Source: Desarmillaria ectypa (taxonomy: Eukaryota; Basidiomycota; Agaricomycetes; Agaricales; Physalacriaceae). Taken from it: a stretch of 64,000 nt of DNA. Each line of letters starts with the position of its first letter. The stretch's first letter is position 1. The stretch lies in assembly GCA_030407005.1 (NCBI GenBank), contig JAUDYN010000001.1, forward strand, positions 1,736,001-1,800,000. Direction: 5' to 3'. Below the pieces are notes generated by a model. The model was not told the origin of the DNA and searched no databases. It saw only the letters and a program-made list of their open reading frames with translations. The translations under genes and the position numbers were made by a program. This document shows positions 12,504-24,800 of the stretch, piece after piece.

Positions 12504-15500
12504 ATGCAAAATTCTCTCTCTTACTATCAATCAGAGAATTCTAGTACTCATGTCATTGATTTATCCGCTCCTTCTACATCTTCTTTTGCCCTGGATTCCA
12601 TAGATAACAGCCGCCCTAAGCTTCGCCTGCCCGTGCACAAGAAACGGAAGATTGACAGGGCTTGCGATGCTTGTCGCCGTCGCAAGACGAAATGCGATGG
12701 TCCCAAAATGCCCGATAATGTCTGCACCAACTGTATGCAGAGCCACAAGGCCTGTACTTATGTGTACGTCACTATTTGCACCCTCTCATTGTCCTAGTTC
12801 TGAATAATCATAGGGAGATGTCCAAGCCCAGGGGCCCACCCAAAGCGTCAGTTCGGTCTCATATATTCGCCTCATACTTACTCCCCTGCACAGGTATGTA
12901 ACTGGGCTTGAGGACCGTCTCGAGAAGATGGAGGATCTCTTGAAGAGGGTGCGTGTATTTGTCGCGTCACGCGCAGTCTGTTAGCGCCATGACATCCCGA
13001 TCACATTTCTGATTCTCCTAACTTGCAGCTGTGGCCCGAATCCGATTTTTCAGAAGAGTTAGGACCCCCGGTTATACGTGATTCGTGGAAAAACGAGGAT
13101 TCTGCACATTCCGCTGACAACGCCACTTCCCAGTCGAAAGTCAAGTCTAGTCCTTTCAATCCCCCGGCGTCATCATCATACAAGAAAACTCACGCGGCAA
13201 GCGCACTGTTCTCTCCCTCGGTCCCGCTTGGATTTTCCACCCACTTAATGCTCAGCGATCTACATCCACAGAAGCACCCTCGCGTTCCGGTTCGGAAACA
13301 TTCTTCTGGGACTCATGGAAGTCACTACAAGTCGGAAGCTAATGCCTCTGATCCTTCATCTGAAGTCGATGAGCTGGTAGAAGGCTTCGGAGGGAAAGGA
13401 CGATTATCTCTGCGCTTGTCCGATGATGTCGCGGACGAGGACAACTTGGCTCGCTTTCATGGTCAAAGCAGCTCATTACGGATGCTGGATGCGACGCGAA
13501 AGTTCAAGCATCTGCATATGCTCGAGACTTCTAGCGATTCCGGTAAGGGTACGCCTAGTCCAGGTTTTCGCCCCGATTCACTGAGGAGGGCAGAATTTTG
13601 GCGTCCCCAGCCTGTATGTCTGGCTTTCACCTCGATTAATTTTTACTGACTAATAGCTGAGTGTAGTGGGAACGTTTATACGAAGGTCTTCATGTAGATT
13701 CTCCTGAGATTCTCCCAGAAATCCTAGCTCAATTCCCTCCCCCCGATCTCGCCACGAAGCTCATTGATATTTATTTCCGCCACATCAACGTCCAATTCCC
13801 CCTCCTTCACCGGCCAACATTTGATCGCCAGTGGCGCGAGAATTTGCAAAATCGGAACATTTGGTTCGCATGTTTGACACTAACCATCTTTGCGGTCGCT
13901 AGTCGTTATTGTGATGATCCGCGGGTTCTGCCGAAAGGTGTCGCCAAGAAGGAAAATGAGGCAGTAGATTGGACAAACGCGGGGTGGAGCTTTTTCACCG
14001 TAGCGCTTGGTAAGACTGATTTTCTTTTGTTGCAAAGGTGGTTAATGATTGTATACAGGTGTTCATCGACATCGGAGGAGCCTTCTCTATCCGGCTACTC
14101 TATTCGAAGTACAGACAATTTCAGTGAGCTCTACAATATTCGGGTACCGTACTTCCCTGACACACTCGCAGCTATTGGCCATGTTTCTCCGAGGTACCAC
14201 GTCTCATCCGTCTGCCTGGGTATTAATTAGTGTGGGCATACGCAAGGCTCAGGATGTCGGAGCCCATTGCAGAACGGTTTATCAGCAGAAACCAACGGTA
14301 CAAGAAGAGCTGTGGAAGAGAGCTTTCTGGATGTTGATAGCGTTTGATCGCATCGGGAGTGCTCACATCGGACGGCCATGTGGTGTTGGGGAAGAAGAGT
14401 AGGTGCATTGCAGCGAACTTCAGTTATTGGGGCTCACTCTGCTGCAGCTTCGATGTGGACCTACCGATAGAAGTGGACGATGAGTATTGGGAATCTGAAG
14501 ACCCAAATATGGCCTTTCGGCAACCTCCAGATGTTCCTTGTACGATAACTGCCTTCAACTTGTTCATCAAGCTCTCACAGATTGTGTCTTTCGCCACGCG
14601 GACCATCGTACGTATTTTTATCATTACACAGATCTTTGTTGGACTCATGTCTTACAGTATGCTACGAATCCGGCTAATGTTATTATGGGGCATCCTATCG
14701 GAAGACCGGAGCAAATCGTTTCACAGTTGAACGCCGCCCTGACAGAGTGGGTCGACTCAGTTCCTGACTATCGTAAGTGCTGCAATAGATCTTTCTCTCA
14801 TCGTACTTACTGTCGGGTTTTCTTAGTGCAATGGTCTTCTCAGCTAGAGAACCCAATCTATTCCAATCTCTCGGCAACTTTATACACCACTTATTACCTC
14901 ACTCAGATGCTGATTTATCGCCCCTTTATTCCATCGCCGGCAGCGTATGATGGTCGGCCTTCTAACTCCACTTCGTCGTTTCCATTTCCAGCCTTGGCTA
15001 TTTGTACCAACGCAGCCAAGGCATGCGCTCACATCATTGAAGAGCAAATGCTGCGGGGACTTTGGAATATCCTAAATCTGATCTCGATATCGCACATTTC
15101 GTGCGGCATGCTACTAGTGGGAGTTTGGGATCTGAAAGCGAAGGAAAGGACTCAGCTGGCCAATGGGATCGAAGATATCAAGCCTCCTCTGGTTCAGGCT
15201 CTGGAACCTCTCATGAAGGATATAACTATCTTTTTAAAAGCTTTGGAGTGGGCAGCACCCCGTTATGAAACTGTGGAACCTATAATGTGAGTTGGTTGTG
15301 TTTCTACCTGGTGTTCTGACATGGACGATATGGCAGACAACAAATCAAGGAATCATTACCTTCTTTCGACATTGATGATAGTCGACCACGCTCTCTGGAC
15401 TTTCAGGAAAGCAGGCGACTGGCACAAAACAATGTTTCTCGGTACATCTCAGGTTCATCCGAGTCATCAACGGAGTCGCAACAGGAAGTTGCTCTCTGGC

Positions 15501-16214
15501 CCATGCCCACGACGCATTCACCGCAACCTATTATATCGCTCCATTCGCCTTATTCTGTCGAGTCAACCTCTCCTCACCCTACGCGGTCTCATTCTGCGCA
15601 TAGAAGTTCATCTTCCTCGTCAATGTCTGTATTGAGGCAGGGTTTCTATCAGCTCCAAGATGCTTCTGACGAGCAACTTTCCACTACCGAGGCTGATAGA
15701 TTTCGTTATTCAACTTATCGTCCGTCTCCACCGAGTAACGGCGTGAACGACTGGCAGTCCTCGAGATCACGCGTTCCACGAATTGCTTCATATCATCGAT
15801 TGCCTCATTCATCGCCTGCTCCGTATGAACACCAGAATAAAACATTTCTTGACCATCAGCTCCCTACCTCAAGTCACAGACAAGTTGCTTATCGATCAAT
15901 GGATGATTCAGGCCGTCCAATGGATGTGTACGATGGCGAGAGTGGCCGATATTCTCATCCACCTACTTCGGACGCTCGATCGATTCCTGCACAAACCCAG
16001 CCTTCCATCAATAGACGGGTATTCCGGTATGCATTTTCCAAATTGTCGCACTATGACAATGCTAAGCTATATTATAATTAGTGCATCCCCCGGTTGGAAC
16101 AGACAAACCCGCCACTATGACGAGGAAAACGAAACAAGCTTTTTTGCCTGGGATAATCACCCACCGCGGACCTTTCATGCTTTCCCTCCGCCTCCCACAC
16201 CGCACACCTCCTAA
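12504..16214 (+). CDS. Zn2Cys6 transcription factor with fungal-specific TF domain
   Basis: Nuclear binuclear-zinc regulator. Exon 1 encodes KKRKIDRACDACRRRKTKCD and CTNCMQSHKACTYV, giving all six zinc cysteines (about residues 55-85), followed by a linker and a short coiled coil (YVTGLEDRLEKMEDLLKR). A Ser-rich section follows, then the middle homology region: PPDLATKLIDIYFRHINVQF, PLLHRPTFDRQWREN, IWFACLTLTIFAVASRY and RAFWMLIAFDRIGSAHIGRP. The C-terminus is Ser/Pro/Tyr-rich and probably disordered, ending near PPPPTPHTS with TAA/TAG at 16212-16214. About ten introns. Target genes cannot be inferred; the middle domain resembles the large XlnR/cutinase-regulator class of basidiomycetes only in general. 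Confidence 0.85.
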
Positions 16215-16582
16215 TTACATCCAAGGGCTTGGTCTATAATACTAGAGATCTCCCAACTGTAATTCATTGCAACTGCTTATTTATCTCTTCCTCTACTGAT
16301 TTAGTATCCATGCAATAATGTATCTTGTAGTCCAAGTAAATATTCAAGGACCTTGTTCATCGTAGCTTTCTTGTTGCATAACTATGCTTTTAGATTTCTG
16401 TACCTTATAGCCAACATGACTAAGCCGCGAGGGTGGGCCACGAATTTAGAATCACAACTCTTGAACGTCTCTTACTATTGGGTTTGACTCAAAATAGAAC
16501 AAATATATCAAAATATACCCCTGGGTAAGTACATATATAGATCTATGATACAGGGAAGCAAGGTGGGAAGGTATATCGTGAA
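16215..16582. other. convergent 3' region
   Basis: About 370 bp between the 3' ends of the Zn2Cys6 gene (+) and NSA2 (-). It is AT-rich and should contain both polyadenylation sites. No gene seen. Confidence 0.4.
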
Positions 16583-17623
16583 TCACACCACTGAATTGCG
16601 AAAGTCAGCAGACAGACAGAATAAAGAGAAAGAGGACTTACGAAGGACAGCATTAATACAACCGTCGTTTTCAGGGTTGTTAGTTATTTGAGCATATTTC
16701 CCGAACACGACTTTGCCGCCAGTAGTGACCATGCCAAGCTCGGAAACATTCACCTCTATCACCGTGCCTTTTGTCATCACACCGAGTTGTGTGTACATGG
16801 GTGACTGAGGGTTTTTCTTGACACCGAGAATTTGAAGTTGGAATGTGGCTTTTAGGTCGGCTAATGCGGCAATGAGCAAAGGCAACGAGAGACTAGTGAA
16901 CGACGTACGATGTGTGACATTGGCTTTCTTATACCGCAAAGCCATAGGTCGGATGAACCGTTCCATCTTGACCGGTTTTCTTGTGAATCCCTCCCCTACG
17001 AAGGTCGCTTTCGTGACCATCCTCTTCCATGCCTTGCTCTTGCTTTTCCCGGTTTTCATGACCTTGAACATCTCGTCTTCCGCAATACCACGAACTTTGG
17101 GTAATGGAACAGAATACTTAGCCGCTTTGTCTTTCCGCTTTTGTTTGATGGCGCTGGAGAGGGCTTTCGCATCCTTTTGTCCTTCACGGTCAAGAAGGTA
17201 GGTTGGGAGCGCTCCGTCTGGTACAGTTGATGAGTCGGCTTGCTTTACATTACGCTCATCGTGCGCTTTGAGGGTCTTCTTGAGTTGAACCTTCTCGGCA
17301 TGTCGTTTAGCATGTAGGAGCTTGGCCTTTATACCAAATGCTTTCTGGGCAAATGCGGAGGAGCGATGCGCTTCACGAGCCTCTTTTTTGCGTCTTTGAG
17401 CTTGTTCAGATATTGTCGTGCCTTTAGCAAACGACCACTTACTTTCGCTCGAAATGATCTAATCTTCTTCCATGCCGTTTAATGTGCTCCTCGATATATT
17501 CATTCTAGAAGATAGTTCAGCATGTCATGTTGCACTTGTTTGATTTTCAGTATTACCTGAGGCTAGAATAGAAGAACCAGTCAGGAAGGATGTCATAATG
17601 AACGAACTTATTTTCCTTACCAT
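16583..17623 (-). CDS. NSA2: ribosome biogenesis protein NSA2
   Basis: Nucleolar factor of pre-60S particles, related to ribosomal protein S8e, needed for 27S pre-rRNA processing. Family signature stretches: [91 protein letters not shown] and [20 protein letters not shown]. The protein should be about 260 residues. The N-terminus MPQNEYIEE is assembled from three exons: ATG alone (17621-17623), a 6-nt microexon CCTCAG (17557-17562) and the exon starting at 17504; introns are 58 and 52 nt. At the other end a 50-nt intron splits the Leu codon of the conserved terminus AVLLV, with TGA at 16583-16585. Divergent from YIP1, 162 bp away. Confidence 0.93.
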
Positions 17624-17785
17624 GACGGAAGGAGAGAAATTCTAGGTGTTTTTGCCACTCAGGCAAAAACAGCAAACCTCAGAGTGCACGTGACTCGCCA
17701 CGTGTAGACCGACGTGCACTGTGTAGGCTTGCAGCAATATCCTCCAAGTTTCTTTCTCAATTCTGGTTCTATTTCTTTTAAATCC

Positions 17786-18736
17786 ATGTGGCAAGATAAC
17801 AATGCATACGACGCATCATCCTCCCAAAATGCCTACTATTTGCAGCCTGCCCAGGGGGCTCCCCTACAATTCTATTCTCCATCCGGTTCAGATGGAAGCA
17901 CATTTTATCCTGGGTCGCGTCCTAGCCTAGAGGGTAGCATGGGGGTACAAGGAACAGTGTCTCAAGCACCCAGTGGTTCAGGATTCGGAGGGAATATCCA
18001 AGTTCAGGGTCCCTGGTGGACAGCATTTGGCACGGGAGGCTTTGAAGGCGAACCGCCTTTGCTGGAAGGTGCAAAGACTTTTGATGACTTGTTGCACTTA
18101 TTCTAACGCTCAATGTTCAGAGTTAGGAATCAACTTTTCTCATATACGCGCTAAATCAATGGCCGTACTCAATCCGCTGAGCAGCGTGGATGAACGTATA
18201 ATGGACGACGCAGACCTTGCGGGACCCATAATTTTCTTCTTCTGCTATGGCCTGTTTCTACTATTTGTGAGTTCAATGCCTCGTTCTTTTCTTTCACTTT
18301 ATCTTGACGCAGTGTCGCAGTCAGGAAAACCAAATTTCGGTTTTATCTATGGCGTTGGCCTTTTCGGCTCAGTATCCATTTATATGCTCTTGAACCTCAT
18401 GTCGGAGCAAGGTATCGATGCATATCGTGTAGCGTCTGTGCTCGGGTACTGTCTGCTTCCCATGGTAGGCGTGGGTGGTGTCAGTGTCATGGTCGCTTTA
18501 GAGTAAGTTCGTCCCTCATTTTCGGTCTACCAATTTTAAATCTCGCCAGCGACATGTTCGGTTATCTTCTTGCACTTCTCTCTATTATTTGGTGCACTTA
18601 TTCGGCATCTGGCATATTTGTTGCCGTCCTGCGTATGTCCAACCAGCGTCTTTTGGTCGCTTACCCTGTTGGGCTTTTGTATGGATGTTTTGCTTTGCTG
18701 AGTGTCTTTAGCGGTTCTTCGAGTGGTGGAAAATGA
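17786..18736 (+). CDS. YIP1: Yip1-family Golgi/ER membrane protein
   Basis: Multi-span protein of ER-to-Golgi vesicles that binds Ypt/Rab GTPases. A Gln/Gly/Ser-rich cytosolic N-terminus of about 95 residues precedes the conserved ELGINFSHIRAKSMAVLNPL and IMDDADLAGPIIFFF, then PNFGFIYGVGLFGSVSIYML, NLMSEQGIDAYRVASVLGYC, LLPMVGVGGVSVMVAL and LLVAYPVGLLYGCFALLSVF, matching human YIPF5. Five hydrophobic segments can be counted. Three introns (about 18070-18120, 18267-18312, 18502-18551). The ATG at 17786 (MWQDNNAYD) is preferred to one at 17714 because the extra residues do not look like the family. Confidence 0.9.
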
Positions 18737-18825
18737 CCTTTTGAACATTGTATGGACATGTTCGAATTACATAAAATGTACGTTACCAGGATTAAAATTA
18801 CAATTATACAATATTATACCCGAAA

Positions 18826-21800
18826 CTAAACTGAATCCCCTCTGTCTAGAAGCTGTCGACTATATAACTTGAGTAAAGCTTCCATGATCTGCTCCAAAGG
18901 GGCAGTGGCATATTCATGTACATATTGTGGAAGAGAGTCTTCTAAACTGAACCCAGCCTTTTTCATGAAGAATGGATGCATGACATCAGGTGTTGCATCG
19001 CCTAGTTGGCGCATAGTCAGGCGTTCGATAAATCTGTCATGATGTCGATAAATGATCTCCTTGTGCGACGCAAGTGGGAGAGAAACTGCCGCCGGCGTGT
19101 CGGCATCCTCGTTGGCGAACATGCGTGCGGAGGCACTTTGGACGTGTGGGGGGGTAGCAAAACTGGGGTTAGCCGCCGAAGCTGACCGGGCTGCAGTTGG
19201 GGGAGATGGCGATCTAGGAGGTCGTGGAACAGTCGCTGAACGAGGAGGGTCTGGAGTATCGACTACCTTCCTGCGAGTTGATGCGATATTAGCTGGCGCA
19301 GTAAGCGCGCTCCTCCACTCCGCAGCTGTTCGAACTTGATCCATTTCTCTCGTCAAGTTTTTTCTTTGAACAGTGAGCCATGAATAGAGGCCGACGTTCA
19401 GAGTGATATAGATATCTTCAAAGTCCCGCATCCCTGTACGACGAACGAAAACACTTCGGAAGTCATAGTCGAGTACCTTGTTAGAGCCTTCTTGCATCTC
19501 CTTGCTGACCATGTGCATAGTCATCGATGGAAGACCCACAATGGTGGCTTCTGATGCATCCTTCAAAAGGTCTGTCAGCCATTCGTTGTTGTCCACCAGT
19601 GTAGTAGGTACGTGGCCTAGCTGAGTGAACCGGGAGATTGACATAGATGTGAATGAAAGAAATATGTCCCTCTTAGATGGCTCATCCACCTGGATAAGAC
19701 GATCCAGACGCGCACGGATGTTTCGGCCAATGAACTGGGCGGCTTCGAGGTCATCCATAGTCCTTGGGAACAAGACGAGACGCAATAAATCAAGTCGTAG
19801 ACTCATGTGTTGACGGATGATGTACGACATACCAGCCTCTACTTCTCTGAAGCGGTTGCGCGCTGCACGTAACATTGCCTCAGCAACAGCCGACAGTGCA
19901 TTATCCGGCTGAGTAGTTCGACTAGCAGAGAAGGTTTTAGAGTCTCGACTAGCACCCTCCCGCTGGGCATCTAGGTTTGCATTGAACTTCTTCGCGTACG
20001 TCAGGATTTTCGGAATGGTTCCGACTGTGATGACGGCAACAATTTCGGGGCTGACGACGGTGAATGATAGACTGAGCGGACGATTGGATGTCTCCGAATG
20101 CAACAGAATCTGTGACCAGTCATCAAAGATCTCTATTTCGATAGGTTCCGCCCTATATAATCTTCAGGATGACCTTTCCAAAGGTAGGGTTTCTGGCTTA
20201 CCTATAGTGTAACAGTTTCTGGTGCTCTGATTCAAGAACTACAACGAAAGGGCCACTTGTCATCCTGAGCTCCAACATGCGGCTATGGGTAGCATCGTCA
20301 ACGTGGTTCTCGATTCGGCGTATAGTCTGGAATACGCAATTAGATACATTCGCTTTGCCGGCAACATTTCCTTTAGCCGTAACGCTGACATCTCCGACAG
20401 ATAATGAGAGCTCGTGAGTGGCTTCAGTTAATTTTGTGCGTAGAATGGAATCTTTGAGATCAAGAATGACGGTACTAATGGATTGGCCCAGATCGACGTC
20501 TAACTTGATTTGACGTATCCGAAGGAGAATGGTGGTGACATATTCTTGTCGAGGTGCCATAACAGGAGTATCGGGATTTAATTTCGGGGCCGCATTGACG
20601 ATACCGTCACTTTGCTTCTCATTGAACATGGGAAGCCGATCAAGCCAAACGGCCTTGAAACAAAGCATATCCTGAAGCCGAGAAAAGCGCACGCCGCCGA
20701 GGAACTCGGTGTCCAAAACAAGGGACACAGAACTGACTGATCTCATCTCATCAACATCCAGCTTAGAGAAGGTAACCGAAAACGCAAGATTACGGGCATC
20801 CAGATTGACGCAATCTTCAGTCAAGAAGCCATGTCGCAAACCAACAGTGAGACCGCCTACCGTTCCAGTGAATGTGACATTGCGGGCACGAGGAGACACA
20901 TTGACGACGAATCCCCCGCTATCCCAATGCAAACCAGCGACGACATTGACATCCGGTTTGCAAGTTAATTCCAACCTAGATTGGTCTATCCGCAGACTGA
21001 AACTTATCTGCATGCTCGAAGCCGAATCGGTGTCAGGTGTAGCCGGACGAGGAGCGCCTGATGTCGGCGACAATGTTTCCCGACGACTAGATTCCCGTAG
21101 CCGACTTTCTATGTGACTGATCAATTCCGTGAAAAAGTGCAGGAGCATTGGCCTGAGGGTATTTTGGCTGGAATGAACCGTGTTTTTGAATACTAAAACC
21201 GATGCTTCTGTGTCGCCTGTGGCTGCACGGAGTTTCTGGGACGTAGGTGTTGCTCGATATTCTGTCCAAACGGAGACCATAGGAAGACGGAATATTTCTG
21301 CTCCCAGTCCCAGAACCTGCTCGTCGGTGGGACTATATAGTCCCTTGGTGAATACCTTAGCCCGAGACAATTTCGAAGCGGTGGCGCTATATGCCCGCAC
21401 TTTGCCGCTCAAAAATGTAAGCGAGCCGCAGAAAGCCGAGGTCGGAATGGCCGCAGATCGTCGCTCAAATGACTTCTTCGCTGCATCAAAGTGGGAAGGG
21501 GAGGATGGAGATAGACGTTGTGAAGTGTTTGACAATTGCGCAACGCGTTCCTCGCCTTGTCGGTAGACATCCACCAAGGAAAAAATATAATCCGGAATAC
21601 TTGAATCCAAGTCAAGGATAAAACCACTGACAATGGCCTTTAAGGTAATCTGACGAGACGTTGTGGAACCTGAGGACCTGATGTAGGCAGTCATTTCCGG
21701 GTACACAAGACGATTTCGGGTTTGATGTGATGAACCAGAAAAATCGCCTGCAAGTGATTGGTGGAAGCTGTCGATTACATGAACGTTGATCCATTAAAAT

Positions 21801-24800
21801 GCGTGTGTTGACGTACCTTTGAACGAACTGGAAAGAGCAGTTTTTCATGTGAGCTTCGCCGGTAACTCCACGTTCCGTTCCAAATTTTAGGGATTCGATG
21901 GAAAAGAGGAAAGCACGGACAGCACTAGAATCATGACTGCCTGATTTTGGTAGTCGGAGTTGTTCATCGTGCGTGAGAGGGAAAGCCACCCCAATATGAT
22001 TGATGTTCACATCGATACTATAGTTGTCGAGCCAAGATGATCGTACTTCTAGGTCACGAACCTTGACATCGAAGCTCTTCAAAATGCTCTGGGTTTTTTG
22101 CTTGAAAGCAGCAAGTTCATGAGCACGCTGCTCTCTCCGCACAGACATCTCAGCCTGCATAAAGTTGTAAGTCCAAGATATATACACGGATAGTCTCACG
22201 CATTTACCTGCATCTCATCAATAAAATCTCCTACCTCGCCAATAGAACTGGGTTGCATGACTGCATGGATCTTGGTTACGGATATCTGCAGCGTGTCACC
22301 AAGGGCAGTCTGGTCCGTTCGACTCCTTGACACGACTTTGAAGTCTATGGTAACGAATGCCGAGCGATGATCTCTGCTGAAAGAAGTACTGTGGAGTTCG
22401 AGTGGTGCCAGAGGCGCCAAGGACAACGCAAGGCCAGAAAGTGTCACGGACCAGGTGCGTCCAGACATGTCATCAAGACCTCCGTTGATATCCTTACATT
22501 CGAGATAAACCGTGGAAGATAATCCTTCAAGGCCGATTCGAAAACCATTCATCTTTACGGCAACAACGAATTTTGTGGATGAGATTGCAGCAACAGGTTT
22601 CCGCGGTGCTGAATGAGACTGTTTGAACCGGTTTTCCTGAACCAGTGCCAACAGGTCATTGAAATCCTGTCCGAACTTTTGCTGAACTGCCATGAGGGTA
22701 TCCCAATGAGATGGTTTTACTCTCAATTCCAGAGACTCGGCCAACAGAATAGCTCTGATGCATGACCCATCAAAGCGCCCGCTAAGAGATAAAGAAGGCA
22801 GTTCCAATTTGACTCTGGAATTAGGTAGGACATCACGAGCATCTGATTTGGAAGACACTATGAATATTTGAGAACCCACTTGTAGCCCGAATAATTTGTG
22901 CGATGAGAGCAGTGGTGTGGTGCTCATATGCATTGTTGTATCGTTCATTTCCCATGATATCCAAGTGCCGTGCATCACCTGCAGGAGGACACCAAATGCA
23001 CCAAGATGCCCATCTATTTGGAAAAGGATAGAAGCGTACGACGATGGAGGTTCATCTGAAGTCGATTGGCGGGGAGATCTCAATTCGACCAAGAGTTCTC
23101 GGATAGAACTCTCGATCCCTACAACGAAATCGTTCCTCCATTCTTGGAAGAAACGATAAAGACGAAGGGCACTGCGGGGGACAGTAAAATTCAGTTTGTC
23201 TGCCGCAAAGATGAGCCGAACTTTCGTGGCTGAGGTGCTTTCGTGGCGAATGATGGTATTCAACCTGCCGCCACTAAGTGTTAGGGCAGCAAGAATGTCT
23301 TGATCATTTTCCATAGATGGTTCTGACGGAGAGCGTGCACGGATGTAAATATCGGTGAATAGGAGGGAGTGATTCATGGAAATATCATGAGAACTGTCAA
23401 GCATCATGTTGGAGCTGTAACGGAGAGCATTTAGGCCGTATTCAAATGTGAGATTAGCCGCAATGGCTTGCACTCGAAAGCTTTGAACGAAAGCATCGAC
23501 CTCTATCTTGGTGGCCGTCACGGTGCGCTTAACCGAGGCCTTCGATCGGCGCGAACGCGTCTCCACGTCACCACGATCACGTGTACCGAATGACCTTTGC
23601 ATTCGCCGTACCCGCAGGACGGCTTGCATAAAGCCCACCACGTGAGGATATATGGTTACCACCGTCGCGTCCAAAGACAGTCGGGTGTAAAATGCTTGTA
23701 TCAGATCAGGTGAATATTGTTCGATTGACACATCAGAATCACTCTCCGAGGAACTGCGCGGGGGATTGATCAAATTCAGGTATCGGACTTTGGTAGCCAG
23801 GAGCAAGTTTCGTACAGACACACCGCTAGAGTTTGAACTTTCAGGGTCTTCAACTTGAGCGGAAGCGTGTAAGATCCGGATGGTGAATGAGGTGAATGCA
23901 CGTCCTAGGCTTTTGGTGTCGATAGCTCCTGAGAACTTGCGTAAACTAGGGAACAAGGGCTCCAGTAGAGTCAAACGTTGTGTTTGATATGCTTCAGGAT
24001 CTATGATCGTCAAACGAGCTTCCAAATCAGGTACGATATCCTCCAATTCCATACGACGATCGGAATCGGGAAGGCTCAACCGGCGCTCATTTTGAAGGTA
24101 CCATAGATGATTTCGCAAGTGAGATAAAAACCGGAATGTGGCATCCGTTCGCAGCTGGTGAGGAATACCGCTTTGAATGAGATACAAAGGCTGGACGGCG
24201 GATAGTGGATCCATGATGGCATCCTCGCCTGTCATATTTAAGACCCATTGCACAACACGTAGTTTCGGTTGCGTGAAGACAGTTTTCCATTTTGTGAAGA
24301 GTGTCTTCAGCTCCTTGGCGTCTTGAACTAGCGCCAGAGTCAGAACCGTGAGGTATTCGGGGCACTGGTGAGAGACGTTCACAGCCAAGGAGCCAAATGC
24401 TGCCTCTAAGTCTTTACCATTCCAATGGATATCCATATCGGAGGCTGAGATCGTTGCAAAAGCCTTTTCCATCTTTAGAACTCTTCCAACCGTGTCAAGA
24501 GTGATGCCAATGCTATCGAAGCCAGTGGTCCAGGTCTCTATTCGTCTCTGGGTGAACCCTCGGGCATAAAATCCCATTAGGTGAAGGTCAATGGAGCTCA
24601 TAACGCTTGTCGGATTGGAAGATGGGAGATCAAGATGACGCAAAACGAGTAATCGAAGAGATGGCACAGTAACGTCGAGAAGGACACGCTTTTGATATTT
24701 GCGTGACTTGGAGGAGAAATCCCCAAGAAATCCGGACATCATAGAGTCGATACACAATTCTGGGTTAGATTTCTGTGGCATCCGGTCAACGCAAAGTAGT

